This document shows positions 34,501-47,399 of a stretch of DNA of 64,000 nt, one piece after another. The stretch covers positions 825,001-889,000 of the forward strand of contig JARHVA010004805.1 of assembly GCA_037957365.1 (NCBI GenBank), written 5' to 3'. Position 1 is the stretch's first letter. Each line of letters begins with the position of its first letter. A program made the translations under genes and the position numbers. The stretch is from Torreya grandis (lineage: Eukaryota > Streptophyta > Pinopsida > Cupressales > Taxaceae). Under the pieces are notes generated by a model, which saw only the letters and a list, made by a program, of their open reading frames with translations, was not told the origin of the DNA and made no database searches.

Positions 34501-34790
34501 TTAAAGGATACATTCAAAGATCGGCAAGAGGAGTTGGGAGTAATTTCCTATTACTTCTTGCCATTGATGTTCAGCATCAAGTGAGGGGGAGATAAGTGTT
34601 AGCTCCAATTAGGCCCTTTTCCATTGATGTCAAAGGGGGAGAATAAAAGGTACAGGTATAGGTGCAAAAAATAGGTACAGAGAATAGGTACAGGTTGCTA
34701 CAGTAAGGGGGAGTTACTGTTTGTTTTAGATGACGGTATGTGCAGGTGATAAGATGTGGCAATTTTAGGATTGAGGTTGCCATCAATGAC
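34501..34790 (+). other. Copia 3' untranslated region with repeated polypurine boxes
   Basis: The 290 bp between the truncated pol and the LTR contain GAGGGGGAGATAAG near 34582, TCAAAGGGGGAGAAT near 34630 and TAAGGGGGAGTTAC near 34703, before the LTR-adjacent tract. The phrase ATTGATGTCAAAG, which is also inside the LTR start, occurs here too. Confidence 0.7.
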
Positions 34791-34802
34791 AAAGGGGGAG
34801 AT
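34791..34802 (+). promoter_or_regulatory. Copia polypurine tract
   Basis: AAAGGGGGAGAT lies directly before the 3' LTR TGTTGG. It would prime plus-strand DNA synthesis. Confidence 0.93.
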
Positions 34803-35909
34803 TGTTGGAAATATTGTCATTGATGTCAAAGGTTTAGCATTATTGGTGATAAAAGCCCCATTGCATTTAATGTTGTTTGTAATAAATATATCTTGGCTAA
34901 TATGAGTTAATATTTATTTAATATTAACGAATATATTTTTGGTTACATATGAGACAAAATAAGAGCCCATGGAGAAGTCGAAGAGCCATGGGGTAAAGAA
35001 AAAAGAAGGATGGGACGCATTTTCCCATGAATAGTCATCTTGGGGAATACCAAGAGTCACCAAGTGAAGACAAAAGAGTAAGGGTGCAATTTCTCATGAA
35101 GGGACACTTTGAGGAATATGAAGAGTCACCAAAGATAAGGACAAAAGTGGGAAGGACGTTTTTGGTCATGAAGGGTCACCACATGAATTTTCAAAGGCTT
35201 GAATATGAAGGGTCATACAAGTTTTGTGCCATTTTCCATGAGGATTGAAGGGTCACAAAGGGGGAAGGCCAAAGGTCATTTAGAAAGCTATAAATAAAGG
35301 CTTGAGTAGCCATTTGTAATGTGGATGTGAGAGGTTGATTTGATATTGTAATATCTAGCTTAGAAGAGCAATTGTGAGAGATGAATATGATTTGTATTTT
35401 TAATATCTAGCTTAGAAGAGCAAAGGTGAGAGAGAAGAAGGAGATATTGTATTGATCTATTATTTGTTGAGATAGCAACATTGAGAGATAGGTGTGTGGT
35501 ATACACAAAGGAGTTGGTGCTCTTGTGGGTTGGTGCTCGGAAAAGGGGTTGGTGCTCCTATGGGTTGGTGCTCATGAATAATAGCTAGGTTGGTGCTTGT
35601 CAAAGGGGTTTGAAGCTTCTATGGGTTGGTGCTCACAAATTGTAGCTAAGGTTGGTACTCGGCAAAGGGGTATGGTGCTCCTGTGGGTTTGTTCTCATGA
35701 ATATACTTGAGATTTTTCTTCGTGGTTTTTCCCACATTGGGTTTCCACATTATATCTTGTGTCTCTCTCTATCTTGTGTGATGTTTATTGTTTGAGTTTT
35801 ATTACATATATTGAATGTTTGATTAAGTGGAAATTGATAAAGGGAAAGTTTTATAAGATATATAATATACTGATTCACCCCCCCCTCTCAGTATATTCTA
35901 TGCTTAACA
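34803..35909 (+). repeat. 3' LTR of copia element
   Basis: It is colinear with 31598-32730, ending TGCTTAACA before AGTAC. TATAAATA is at 35289-35296. The C-rich run CACCCCCCCCTCTC precedes its end, and small ORFs inside (for example 35027-35248) are repeated in both LTRs and are not genes. Confidence 0.95.
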
Positions 35910-35914
35910 AGTAC
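35910..35914. repeat. Target-site duplication of copia element, right copy (AGTAC)
   Basis: Exact repeat of 31593-31597; AB's LTR sequence resumes here (TATGTGTAGGGTCTCC), matching 51984 onward in the other LTR. Confidence 0.95.
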
Positions 35915-36038
35915 TATGTGTAGGGTCTCCTCTAAGTTATATATATGTTCCAAATTTTTTTAAGTCACTCATGAGTGTTTGGTTTCCAAAATCTCCATTT
36001 TTCCCAAGACTAGTTTGTAGTAGGGTTTTGGAGATCCA

Positions 36039-36070
36039 CCATCTTAATGATGGTTCATAAAGTAAGGACC
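36039..36070. promoter_or_regulatory. U3 inverted-repeat motif in AB 3' LTR
   Basis: CCATCTTAATGATGG (inverted repeat with a 5-base centre) is followed by TTCATAAAGTA. It is identical in the other AB LTR at 52122-52146 and similar in X at 16417-16450. Weaker relatives are at 55-77 and 18560-18585. Confidence 0.55.
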
Positions 36071-38983
36071 TCCAAACCAAAAATTATTTTTTGTGGATCT
36101 TAATTCCATTGACCCCTTTAACTTTCTTGATCATCTTGATTTCCCATGAAAAATTTGCATCAAGATATGAACATAAGTTGGTAGGCTTGTAGTCTTCTGT
36201 AGGCAGTTGGACATGCTTATTTTCTTAACCTTTGTTCATAAACCTAAAATCCTTAAAAAAAACTCTCTATCATGGATCTTAAGTTTTATAGGTACCTAAC
36301 TCATTATAATATCATTTTACCCAAGTTATTTTTTGGTGATATATCCAAGCACATGAATAGATAGCTTAAACTAGTTATCTAAAATGTGGAGTTTGACTTG
36401 GTCTTCGAGACTGAATTGGCCCTCAAACTTGGTTTTATGTCCTTAAAAAATATTAGTAGGAACTATAACCATCTTCCTATACCTTCTCCTGACTTTAGAT
36501 TTTCTTGAGAGGTTCTGAGTGTACCCTAAGGTGGTGGTGGGGTTTCTAGGCCTAAGATGGGATTTTAGGCCTAATTGGCCTAAACTAAATTTCAAAAGTA
36601 TATGCCATATATAGGTTGTTGGAACTATAAAACCATCATAATATCTCCTTATCACTCATTTTAAACCTTTTAAAACTACCCTCCAATTCTCAAAACCATA
36701 CTCATCCCCCACTATCTCATATGAGCTTGTCTTGATGATATGATTGCCAAGCTTGAATGTCTGATAATAAGTGCTAAAGGCCTGAATGATTTCATGTTTC
36801 TTACACCATTTGGTGGATTAATTAATCATAAAATATTATTATATTATCTAAAAATATACCTTAATAGTGTTTCTTCTAAACTTCTCTCTGCATTCCTCAT
36901 CTCCCTTGCCTAGGGTTTACATGTAGTTAAGCATGTGTAACTCTTGTGATCTGATTTTGGTGCTCTATCCCATATAAGATAATTATATTATCATCATATA
37001 ATATTTATAAACTTTTTCATTTTCCACATAAATAATATTTAACTTCAAAAAAACCTTAAAACTAACAAAATATCTTTAGATTATACACATGTCTATTTTA
37101 GGTCTTCTCAGGCCTAATAGGCCATTTAGGCTCTCTATTTCTTGAGTTAGGGTTATTAATAATTTATACCCTTAATAAAACTCCTTTATTAACCTATTAT
37201 TTATCTTTATCCCTCTATCAGTCGCTTTGACTATCATATGTCCTAATTTATGTATATAGGCATGTTCAGGCTTGTTAAGCCCTTTTTGCCTCAAGGATTA
37301 GACCAGTTCAATGGAGAGACTGAGTATTATTCATAAAAAAAGTATACCCCTATTTCAAAAACTTGTTTTATGGGTTTTAATATCCTCTTATATCTTCTCA
37401 TATTACACTTTTAGGTGGCAGTTGGGCATTTGACTATATGCCTTATGTGGGTGTGTTTAGGCCTGATTAGGCTATTCAAGTCTAATCTTATGTCAAAATA
37501 CCAAATAATTAGACAAGCATAAAGATTATTATGGAGATTAAAATATATATTTTTACACTATAACTCTTGGTAAGGTTTATTATGTATCTTTTTATTTTTC
37601 TTCATGACTCTACTTATGTTTTTATCTGTAGGTGAGCTTGAGTCTACCAAGACTATATAGATGAGTTTTGTTCTGATGGTAATCTTATCATCATACCTTT
37701 ATATGATATATTTACCCTTTTTATATTCACACTATTCAAGAAATTTTATGGTGTATTTATTATCTCAACTTTTCCTTCCCTTTATAGTCACATTTTTAGG
37801 TGTCTACAGTGGGTCTGTTGACTGTGGGTTATCTTCTTTTAGAGAGAGTTAGAATGGAGTATGACCTTGTGATTATTCATATACATATCCCTATAATGTT
37901 TTCATGGTTATTAAATGATCTAAAATATCTCCTATATTTCAAATAAATAGTGACCATATTACTTTCTCAAACTACCTTTTAAGGTTTGCATTGACTGTGT
38001 GAGTCTATCTGACTATGTAGGAGCATTGAGAAGTGAACTGATATCATACTATCTTTAAGGGTATTATTATCATGTAAATAACCTCTTATTATTACTTATA
38101 AAACCTTATAAATATCATCAATCCCCTAAATCTTCAACATCTCTTCTATTTAATCATTGTAACTATATGTATGTATTTTGTGGTCATGGTTAAGCTTGTC
38201 TCCTTTTCTTGATGAAGATGGTATTGACCCTGCATCTAACCTTTATCTCTCCACCTCCATGTCTCACCACATATATTTTATGGGTCTTCAAGGATCTCTA
38301 ATATCTTAAATATATACCTCATGTATACCTTTTAGTCATCATTTCACCATTTTATCCTATGTAAAGGCCTGCAAGTGCCTAGATGAGGGTCGCTTGGACT
38401 ATGTAGGTACATGGAATAATAGATTAAGGATGAACATGATATTTGAGGGGTATTACCAACATTATTCAAGGGTGATGTATACATATATCTTGAAACTAAC
38501 TAATAGTGTATCCACATCAACCTTGTTCTTACTTGAAAATGAGGTAACAACCATACATATGACCATGGCATTAGAGATAAGACCATAAACAAAGTACTTG
38601 GCAGAGTATAAAATACTTAAGGCTTTATTTCAAGGAGAGCATTTTATTTAGCCTACTTACATGAAAATAAGAAGATGTGTTATTTCATATACCTTTACAC
38701 ATGTGAGATGAGGTTGGATAATGGTGTGAGAAGGTGGTGTAGAATCATGGCAAACTCTCTTATCTCTTACTTCTCTATCACCATGCTTAAGAAAGGAAAA
38801 AACAAAGAAAAATAGTACCCTACTTGAATGGAGAATGAATTGTGAGTACCCTAAATTTTTAATGATTTTTTGTAAAGGACAGAGAGTCAAACTGAGAAAA
38901 AATGCCCAAATATGGAAGCTATATAAGGTCTCCTCCTTTTCCAAAAATTTTAGATCCTCATCCACTCTCTCATGTCTATACCA

Positions 38984-39077
38984 TATTCATAATGATTTTA
39001 AACCAATCTTAGATGATTTATAGTAGCAAATTAATATCTTTCAAGAGCTTTAAGATCTTTTCCAAGTTGAGGGTTAA
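38984..39077. other. AB interior at 3' LTR junction
   Basis: No purine tract is visible on the minus strand where AB's polypurine tract should be (bases next to the LTR read CATTATGAATA). The AB assignment of this side therefore rests on LTR alignment only. Confidence 0.4.
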
Positions 39078-39290
39078 GTACTTGAGAAGGTAGACAAAGA
39101 GTTTCCCAAGGAGGACAATGACCAAGATTGGGTGGACTATGCAAAGCTCCTTGATGAGCCTGAAGAACATGAAATAAAGAGGAAGCCTAGTATTACTAAG
39201 GACACTATGGAAATAAATAACGTATGTCATTCTGAACCACCATTAGAGGTCATAATTGAGGAACTATTTGAAGAAGTTGAAACTATTTGA
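39078..39290 (+). pseudogene. Acidic ORF fragment on plus strand inside AB
   Basis: An open plus-strand frame reads VLEKVDKEFPKEDNDQDWVD, then AKLLDEPEEHEIKRK and EVIIEELFEEVETI, ending at a TGA at 39288-39290. Composition is strongly acidic and codon-like. It is antisense to AB, near AB's 3' LTR. Some Tat-group elements have an antisense ORF at this place, but it could equally be the end of a plus-strand element nested here. Family not recognised. Confidence 0.5.
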
Positions 39291-40320
39291 ATGCACATAG
39301 TTGACCTATTTGGAGCTATTTGGTTCTCATTAAACATCATGATAAATAAGTTATTAGATGTAACAAATAAGAAGTAGGCATCAATGCCAAGGGTTAAGGA
39401 GTTTCATGCCTCATTCAATTCCTCATTCCATATTTAGGAAGGTTGTAAAACTTTCCTTTTGATCCAAGAGGGAAGGTACACATAGTTTTAAGTTGTATAT
39501 ATTAGGGTAGTTCTTATAAATTCCTCTTAATGTAGCCTTTGGCACATTTTTTGTTGTCCCTATTTTGTTTTAGGTTATTTTCCCTTTAATAAATGTCTTG
39601 GGCAGTTTTTCTTGTTTTATTCTTTTCTTGGTCCTTTGTTTGTTTTAAAAGAGGTTAAAATAAGATTGGTATCTAGTGTTGGATCTAGGTCAATATGTTG
39701 GACCCAAATAAAGACTCCATGCCCAATATACTGAAAAAGGAAAATGATATGGGTTATCTAAGAATATTATGCACGCTTCCTTGTTATTTTCTAAATATGT
39801 TGGCTAATTTTGGCCCACATATAAAGCTTTTGCATGATTTGATGGAATTAGTGGACCAAAGGCTTGGAAATAGGACTAGAGTTATAAAGGAAGAAAATTT
39901 AGTAGGTTATGATAATGATCATGACCTTCATATAACATCAAGTAGGTCACACAATCCTTAAAAACTCATTTCAAACCTTGAAATGACTTTGGCAAGTTTG
40001 AAGAACTAGATTGTCATTAGGACATCATGTAGAGATGAGTAGACCAGCTCACTTATGCATTTTATAAATACACCTTAGAAAGCCTTGTAAGCTAAGATAC
40101 TGTAGCACCATATTGTTCTTCATACTAGGGAAATGTTATAAAAAATTCATGTTTTCATGAGCTTTATAGGTCAATTTATGAGCATTCAATGTTGGACCTA
40201 CAACATAAGACATTTATGCTAATGTCAAGTTTGAGCTCCATAAAGTAATTATTTGAGTTAAAAGGGTCCTTAAAAGTTTTAGATTTGATCAAGATATAAT
40301 GATCCATGTGATCTTGCATA
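39291..40320. other. T-rich non-coding stretch after acidic ORF
   Basis: It contains a T-rich run (39530-39660) like the 3' untranslated region of plant gypsy elements, then TGTTGGATCTAGG at about 39680 that could be an LTR start on the plus strand. The 88-residue frame at 39695-39961 shows no known motif. Confidence 0.35.
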
Positions 40321-40725
40321 CTAACACATGAGATCTAATGGTTCATGCTAGGGTCAAACAAGTCAAAAGGTCCCCGAGTTAAAACCCTTTAAATAACTAT
40401 AAGTTGGATAAGATTTAATGGTGCAGATCAACTATGTAGATATCCAACAACATGAGGTGATTGATAAGGAGGTGGGTCTGAGCTAGATCAGTGATCAAAA
40501 TTCAATCATATCAATAATCTAATGATGTATAATAATTGATATGAAAGTGGGCCTAGGTAAATCAAAAGCTCGTGCCACTTTGTATAGCTTGATCCAATGG
40601 TGTGAATGAAAGTCAACATGTCAAAGGACCCTCATGGAAGGAAATCAATGAACTTTATTAAATCATACCAAGGAGATCAATGGTACATATGGGGTCTAAA
40701 GCTCAAGATCTAATAGTGAGGATTT
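40321..40725 (+). repeat. Dispersed GATCTAATGGT-type motif cluster
   Basis: Copies occur near 40331 (GATCTAATGGTTCA), 40412 (GATTTAATGGTGCA), 40516 (ATCTAATGATGTA), 40591 (GATCCAATGGTGTG) and 40706 (GATCTAATAGTGAG). Spacing is irregular, about 80-115 bp. This GATCCAACGGT-like motif is common in plant LTR U3 regions. It suggests the U3 of a plus-strand LTR whose TATA box is at 41648. Confidence 0.5.
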
Positions 40726-41640
40726 GTGAGGTTAATGGGAGTAAAGATAGGTTGGATCATTTTCATTAGTCTGAGTAATATTTAATGGATGAAGTCAAAC
40801 CAAAGGGTAGTTTTTCAACCAATGCAAGTAAGGTCTTTTAAGGGTCATATAACTACCATTAAACATCATTCAAATTCCATTAAAGGACCATAGTGATACA
40901 TTAAAATTAATCAATGATAAAAGGACACCATTAAATATAAATATGGACCTTTGGTTCAATGTTTTATATCATACAGTGTTCATTCTGTGATTATGTTCAC
41001 TTTTCTTTAAAGAAGGGTCCATACATATATGAGTTCTCAAATCTTGTAAAGGAAAAATATATATAATTGGACCTAATGGGAGTCTAGAATGAGGCTATTT
41101 GGTTTATAGGTATCCATCAATGTAAATACTATAGGAAAACTAATGACATTGGATTGGTTTTTTGCCTATAGAATGAACCTATGATCTAATCATAGAAATG
41201 AAGTAGATATGTGATTAATTTAAAGGGTCTCATCTATCCACATGGATATATAATCAATAAAAAAATGCACCAATTATCATTCATGGCATGTCTCTATCAG
41301 TTTCAAGATTTGAATATTTGATCCTCATGAGCAAGTCAAGTGGGCTTAAGGTCCCAAGGTGGTGAACTAGTGGTTAGAAAAGTAGTTAAGGGAATTGAAT
41401 TTGTTCAAATAAACTTTGTCATCATGAAAAATAAACCCTTGTATTTTAGTGTATATCTCAACCAATGAGAAGGATTTCAAGGATTATTGGGATAAAAGGA
41501 GGTTAGCTTGTTGATATATATTTATCATTGTTGAAGGAAGGCATGCGTATAGAAAGAAGCCAATGAACTGCCACCATGTTCCTTGATGACTAGGATCCTT
41601 TATCCACTCTCCTACACATTGTTCCCATCTCTCTCTCTCC
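40726..41640. other. Presumed U3 of plus-strand LTR
   Basis: Non-coding DNA between the motif cluster and the TATA box. No pairwise partner was found in the window, so the LTR call is by composition and motif only. Confidence 0.35.
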
Positions 41641-41647
41641 CTTTTTA

Positions 41648-41657
41648 CTATATATGG
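41648..41657 (+). promoter_or_regulatory. TATA box of presumed plus-strand LTR
   Basis: CTATATATGG after a pyrimidine-rich stretch (TCTCTCTCTCCC) and before GGTGTTGGATC, a layout typical of LTR core promoters. No supporting partner LTR. Confidence 0.45.
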
Positions 41658-44600
41658 AGGTGTTGGATCTTGAAAAATGATCTCTCTTTCCCTCTCTTGG
41701 GCATGACTAGACTCTACCAAGATTAATCTTGTAACCTCTTTAGATAAATATAATACTATTTTAGATTTCATTATTACAGTATAGTGTGTACATATCAGTT
41801 TGATTTACATATATGGTATAAATCTCTCCCTTATCAAGTCTTAATGTCACCTATTTACTAGTCAGTCTTGTTATGCTGGTCATGTTTAGTGTTTAAATAT
41901 CTTTTGATTGGAACCTACATGTGGATACATTGACTGGTTAGTGTCTTATATTATACCTCTCCATCACTTCCCTCAGCTTTTGATCATTTGGTTAACCTCT
42001 ACATGAAATATTGATGCATGATAGATACTTGGAGTCTTAAATCTAGTCTTTCACTTATCTCATTAATGTTTAATAGGAGCTAAGATGGAGTGGATCAACC
42101 ATATTTTAGGTACATCATCATTGTTAGCTTAGGTTTCCCTTTCAACTTATTATTGACCAGATTTGACCTTATAGGTCAAATTAGGACCCCTATAGGTAAC
42201 AAATTGAGTTTTAGGTGTTTTTAGGGGTCTAATATTATGTCATGGGGGGTATATATGTCCTTTGATGTTATTCCATATCACATTAGCCTTGGTCATTAGT
42301 CATATTAGCCAATATATCATTTTGAGTCATTTGGGGGTCATAAATAGAGCATTAAATGATTTTTACAACATATTTTGGAATTTTTAAGGTTTAATAAGGG
42401 TTATTTAATGTTCCATGTGTCCTATTATGCCTTAATAAACTATTCATAACTGAAAAGTGGTAGGTTATTTAGAAGAAAGGGTAGTTTTCTTGAAAAAGGA
42501 GAAGTTTAGCACTTGTACGGCCCATGGGGGAAGGTGACACATAGGATAATATAATGAAACATATATTAATCTTACACTCATATTTGATCTTGTAATTATG
42601 TTTAAGTGCTAAAATGGCCCAAAACCATTTTGCTCTTTTTTTGTCATTCTAGACATGTAGAAGTGATCAATAAATTCATGCTTAGTACAGTTAGTAGAAG
42701 AGGTTCTAGGTAAAATTATTTTTTGAGGTGGTATTAAACTAATATATCTCCATTTAAATAATAATATTTAAAATATTTTTTAACCATGCTTTATGAACCA
42801 TCCTTTACAAGTTGACTATGTTTTTTTGCTTGCCAATTTATGCACCTTATATGTTTTGCTCCAATTTGGACACTAGCATACAAAATAGTTGGTGATGTTA
42901 AATCTAGATTATTTTATATATCTTATAATATTACCTCCATTATTTTTTTTAGGTTTCATGGTGTTTTGATGAGCAGGTCATCTTAAGTTGGATTAGTCTC
43001 ATTTGGGATGACAATTAGTTTTTCACCATTTTTAGGATCTTCATGTTTTGGTAGTGATTATAGGTGGTATAAGTAGGTTAAAAATCATGTTTTTAATGTA
43101 TTATAAATACCATAACCTTTAAATCTCTTCCTATAATGTAACATTCAATGAGTTTGTAGCCATAACCATCATATAATCAATCTACTCTATAATTGTCATA
43201 GCAGTCAACTAGGTAAAGTGTGTAAATATATGAGACAAATATATGGAGTCATGTTATATTTAATTAAGAATTTATAAAATTATCATGATATTACCAATCA
43301 AGTAACCCTTTTCACTTGTTATAATAATGACTGTGATAGTCTACAGATTCACCCACATAGTCTACCATGAAAATATTCATCCACGGGTGATTGGAAGAAG
43401 AAAACATGTGGAAACAAGGAAAATAGATATTTGAATCCATTAAAAAAAATTAACATCCATTTTTAGGTATTTTATTAGGATTAAAACTCATGTAAGGATA
43501 AATAATACTCATTGTACACACTTGCATATATTGCCTACATACCTTTCAAGGTGCACACATAAGTATATCATGATGACATCATGATATGATGAGAGAATTT
43601 TGTGGTGGTTTAAATATATTTGAGGTGTGAAGAGTGTATTTATAGGTTTTTGTATGTATATAAAACTCATAAAGTTTAAACAATTCACACTACCTAAACT
43701 TATGTCTACTACCTACATTGTGGTATAGCCACCTACATGTGGCTTAACAAAGGACTAAGAACTCTTAATGGAGATTTTTTTACATAGTGAAACCTTATTT
43801 GGAGTATTAATATTTTTAATATATTAGGTCAGTCATGCTTGAATCATTATGTTTAATAAATGAGAGTGAAAACCTTGATCAATAGGAAATGACTAAGTTC
43901 TAGGATTTAGTCCCTAAAATGTGAAAATAGAATACCTGGCAGTTTGGTGGATGTCATATAACATGGTTGCAATAAATTTTGAAGCATATACATGATCAAG
44001 TCTTGTATTATCTAAATTCGATAACGTATTTACAATTTTTTTATTCAATAAATTTAGTGTAAGATAGTTTTTGAGTGACTTAAAGTTGTGTTTTCATGCA
44101 CTAAACTCAGGCAGTGATCACCTACAGGCATGAGTCTAAAGGAGACCTTTTACTTTCCTAAGTTGCAAAGTAAACCTTAAAAAAATGTGTGAATAGTTTC
44201 AAATGATTTAAGAGGACATTTTTTATCAAATATTTTCCAACATAAATTAAGGAATAGTGTGTTGAGTTTAACTCACACGTACATGTGTCCCTTCATAAGA
44301 AAATACTCACCTATAGCTTGGTAAGCAGGAAGTGAGCTAAAAGCAATGTCTAGGTGATGGTCTAGACCAAGTAGGATGAGTGTGAATTAAAATAAATACT
44401 AAATTATCCTATAATGTGTAAAATAGGCTCATGAAACATTTTAAAATTCCAATCCATGCAAATTTCCTATAGGTTACCCCCTTCCAAGGTAAAAAACATA
44501 GTCTATTATAGTTGAGTCAGATAGTAAGTTTGATGATTGAGAGTTTAGGAGTGAATAAGGATGATAAAAGAGGTTCAAACCAATTTAAATTATATTTGGA

Positions 44601-46427
44601 TATTCTAAATGGACTTATAATATTTAATTTAAGTTAAATTATGCATGTTACCCTCTAAAACAAGAAGTACACTTAGGAGTTTGCATATACAGTCTTGAAA
44701 GTTCAAGTTATGGGAAGGGGTATGTAAAGATTTAAAGTAATGAACATACATAAAAAACATTAATAATTATATACATGACCTAAATATGTCTTCATATCAT
44801 GGAAAACAAATAAATAAATGACTCTAAACCTATAACACATAGTGCACATCATAAACCCTACACACAGTCTACTTTTTAGGAGTCTATTTTGGGTTTTGGG
44901 AAGGTTGGAGGGTCAAATGACCTAATAAAATTCTGAATTGTTATGTGGGAGTTCCTAAAAATTTTAATAATTCCATCAAATGTTCATTTTTTTAGATAAT
45001 ATGATAATTTCCCTCTATTTTATCTCAGATAGAGGGCACTTCCCTAGGTGCACAAACTGGCAGGTTTAAGAAAGAGTGAAAAAGGGATGAGCCATGATCT
45101 GATTGAGAATTTATGAGAGGTTTATAAAGTTTTAAAACATATAGGCCAAAATGTTTTACCAATATTTCAAAGGAGAAACTAAACAAGGTGATCAAAAACC
45201 ATAAGGTTGCAGTCAAGCCCATTGGGTAGGGTTTTGATAAAAAGCCAAATGGTATACCAATGACAATTCCAACTTTAGTAGTGAATTCCAATTGACTAGG
45301 AAATTTCTATACAGAAATTTTATAGGTGTTAAATATCTTGGTTTGTAGACACATCTAGGATAATCCATTTTTTGGCTTTAAGACAACTCAAACTTGTGCA
45401 AAATGTGAAAATAAGCTCGATAGGCCAAGTTGAAGTGCTCACATATCCATTGAGGATATGCATGGGAATATAAGATGTTTATAGTTGTTATTATAGGTCC
45501 TAAATATCATTATTGTGTAATTTTTTTGAACTTCTAATGTCCTATTCTTATGAATAAATATTAAGAGTGGAAATAGACCCAAAACCCTTACAAACCCTTA
45601 GATAATGACTGGATTGGCAAAGTGAGGTTAGAAAGATATACAAAAAAGATGGAATGACCATGAAATTTATCTAAAATTTTATATTACTCCTTTAGGATCC
45701 TCCCCATCAGGATGATTTATATATAATTGTACATATAGGGTACAAAATAGGGTATTTTTGATTAGTTTATGTGTTGTGTAGGTTGTAGGAAGTTACTAGA
45801 GATGCCAATCACATGGAAGGGAATATTAGGAATTAATAAAAATTTCCATGTAAATTTAATGACTTATAACAACTCATAAGTTCCAAAACCAACTTATTCA
45901 TCTCAGCTAGTCAAAATTGGCATAGTGACCAAGCTAGTGAGAAGGGTGTAAAACTTCAAGTGAGCAGATTTTAAGGTGTGCCTGATGCCTCTAAGGACAT
46001 GGAAGGTCTTTAAAAGTGTACACACTCCCTTTTATGAATTTTAATTTAAAACTAATGCCTTTTTTAATCCAATTTTTCAAAGTGTGTGGAAGAGGAGTTT
46101 TATTAGATTATAAATGGTGATAGTTCATTCTTAGATGATTTCAGATGACCAAGATTGAAAACAATGCATAGAGAGGAATGTCTTAAAGTATTCCATCTCA
46201 TTCCAATCATAATAATTATCCCTATTAATTTTTTCGATGTTTAAATAGAATCAAACAATGAATGCAAACTTTTGAGCCAGCAAATAGAATTTCATGCCAC
46301 TTTTCATGAGTTTCATGACTTGTATGGACACTTGTACTTCCTAAACTTGTATGGTTTGTTTCACATATTATTATCATGCATATGTAACTATAATTATCAG
46401 ATTTAAAAGTTTCCTTGTGACCTTTGG

Positions 46428-46429
<2 letters not shown>
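41658..46429. other. Degraded repeat debris inside AB
   Basis: About 4.8 kb without readable coding sequence. A TATA-like GTATTTATAGG lies near 43630 on the plus strand, and a copy of the TTCATAAAG motif lies near 42790 on the minus strand. The 45890-46030 part resembles 55440-55590 (CTAGTG, then GTAAAAC; AAGGACATG; ACACTCCCT). These are pieces of old LTRs. Confidence 0.4.

Positions 46430-46511
<82 letters not shown>
46430..46511. repeat. Compound TC/AC microsatellite
   Basis: About 15 TC units (46430-46460) run directly into about 25 AC units (46461-46511). Confidence 0.95.
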
Positions 46512-46513
<2 letters not shown>

Positions 46514-47399
46514 TTCTATAAGAACTACCCATTTTGGCCTTTGTAACTTATGCTCCACCTAAGTATGGTGAATCCTTGCTCATTTACATACCATTTGATT
46601 AGAACACTAATAAATTTTACCTATTCCATAACTCTTCATAGTGTGTTTACTTGAATGATGGATCTTACTTAGTAAAGATTATGGATTCCTTAGCATGTTG
46701 TCTCATTCTCTCACCTATTTACAACTTATTCTTATAGGTCATGTGAAGTGTTCTAGGAAGTGTCAAGGTTAAGTGAGTTAGCCTATTCACTAGTGAAATT
46801 CAAGACCTACTATCTATCCCTCCTATTTGAAACATTAATCCATAACCTCATAATGAAACATTGATGTGAGAAGGTTCAAATTGGAAAAGTGTATTTTTGG
46901 TTAGTCCTTTGTTCTCATGTGTAACATGTAAATAGTTGTAAGTCATAAAATTATTTGGTGTATCACCTCCCTTATAATAGTTTGATTCTAGTTTTCTCTC
47001 TCTATTTTACCTCAAAAAATATAGGTTTAGTAGTGATCCAAAGTGGTACATCAAGAGAGTTATCCCTATCTAGAAATTCACCTCATTCATAGGCTCACCC
47101 ACAACCTAGAGGTTTTTTAATTATGTCACATAGATGAGGAGAGCTAAGACATCTCCTTAAAGGTTGAAACTACAAGTGATAATATTTATCTCTCTCTCCC
47201 TTTTCCTTGGTCATTAATAGGTTTTAGTAGTGGAAATGAGCTAAAATGATGCATCACAAGAGCTAGCCTCATAAAAATCCTAGAGGTATAACCCAAATAT
47301 AGGTAACCCATGGCCTTAGGTCATTCCTATATTGAGATAGATTTATAATTAGGAATTAAACACTTTTTATTCCATCTAGGGTGTAATCTAGACCTCCAA
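46512..47399. other. Non-coding LTR-like sequence
   Basis: Two short stretches (GTTTAGTAGTGATCC near 47025 and TTTTAGTAGTGG near 47220, each followed by a direct CATCA-AGAG string) look like a diverged local duplication. No coding sequence. Confidence 0.35.

Larger units (their letters stand above)
31598..35909 (+). mobile_element. Ty1/copia deletion derivative nested in AB's LTR
   Basis: This 4312-bp element has LTRs 31598-32730 and 34803-35909, both with TG..CA ends, an initiator-Met-tRNA type PBS, a polypurine tract and an AGTAC target duplication. The interior is only 2.07 kb: the zinc-knuckle part of gag, then a protease and pre-integrase remnant. Integrase, RT and RNase H are absent, so movement would have required enzymes in trans. 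The long coiled-coil/zinc-knuckle gag and repeated polypurine boxes recall SIRE/Tork-type copia elements; the lineage was not tested. Confidence 0.93.
29961..38983 (-). repeat. 3' LTR of AB, interrupted by copia element
   Basis: It matches 50416-55114 on both sides of the copia insertion: 29961-31597 with 50416-about 51990 and 35915-38983 with the rest. On the minus strand it has a TATA box (GCTATATATTT at 30654-30644) and AATAAA at 30558-30553, both conserved in the right LTR, leaving a long U3 of about 4 kb and a short R-U5. It contains a TA microsatellite at 31071-31134 absent from the other LTR. Confidence 0.85.

Noticed and set aside
31822..35248. Similar small frames at 31822-32043 and 35027-35248
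   Set aside because: They lie in the U3 of the two copia LTRs and are repeated only because the LTRs are.
41484..41771. Minus-strand 95-residue frame
   Set aside because: Low-complexity translation of the pyrimidine-rich presumed LTR promoter on the opposite strand.
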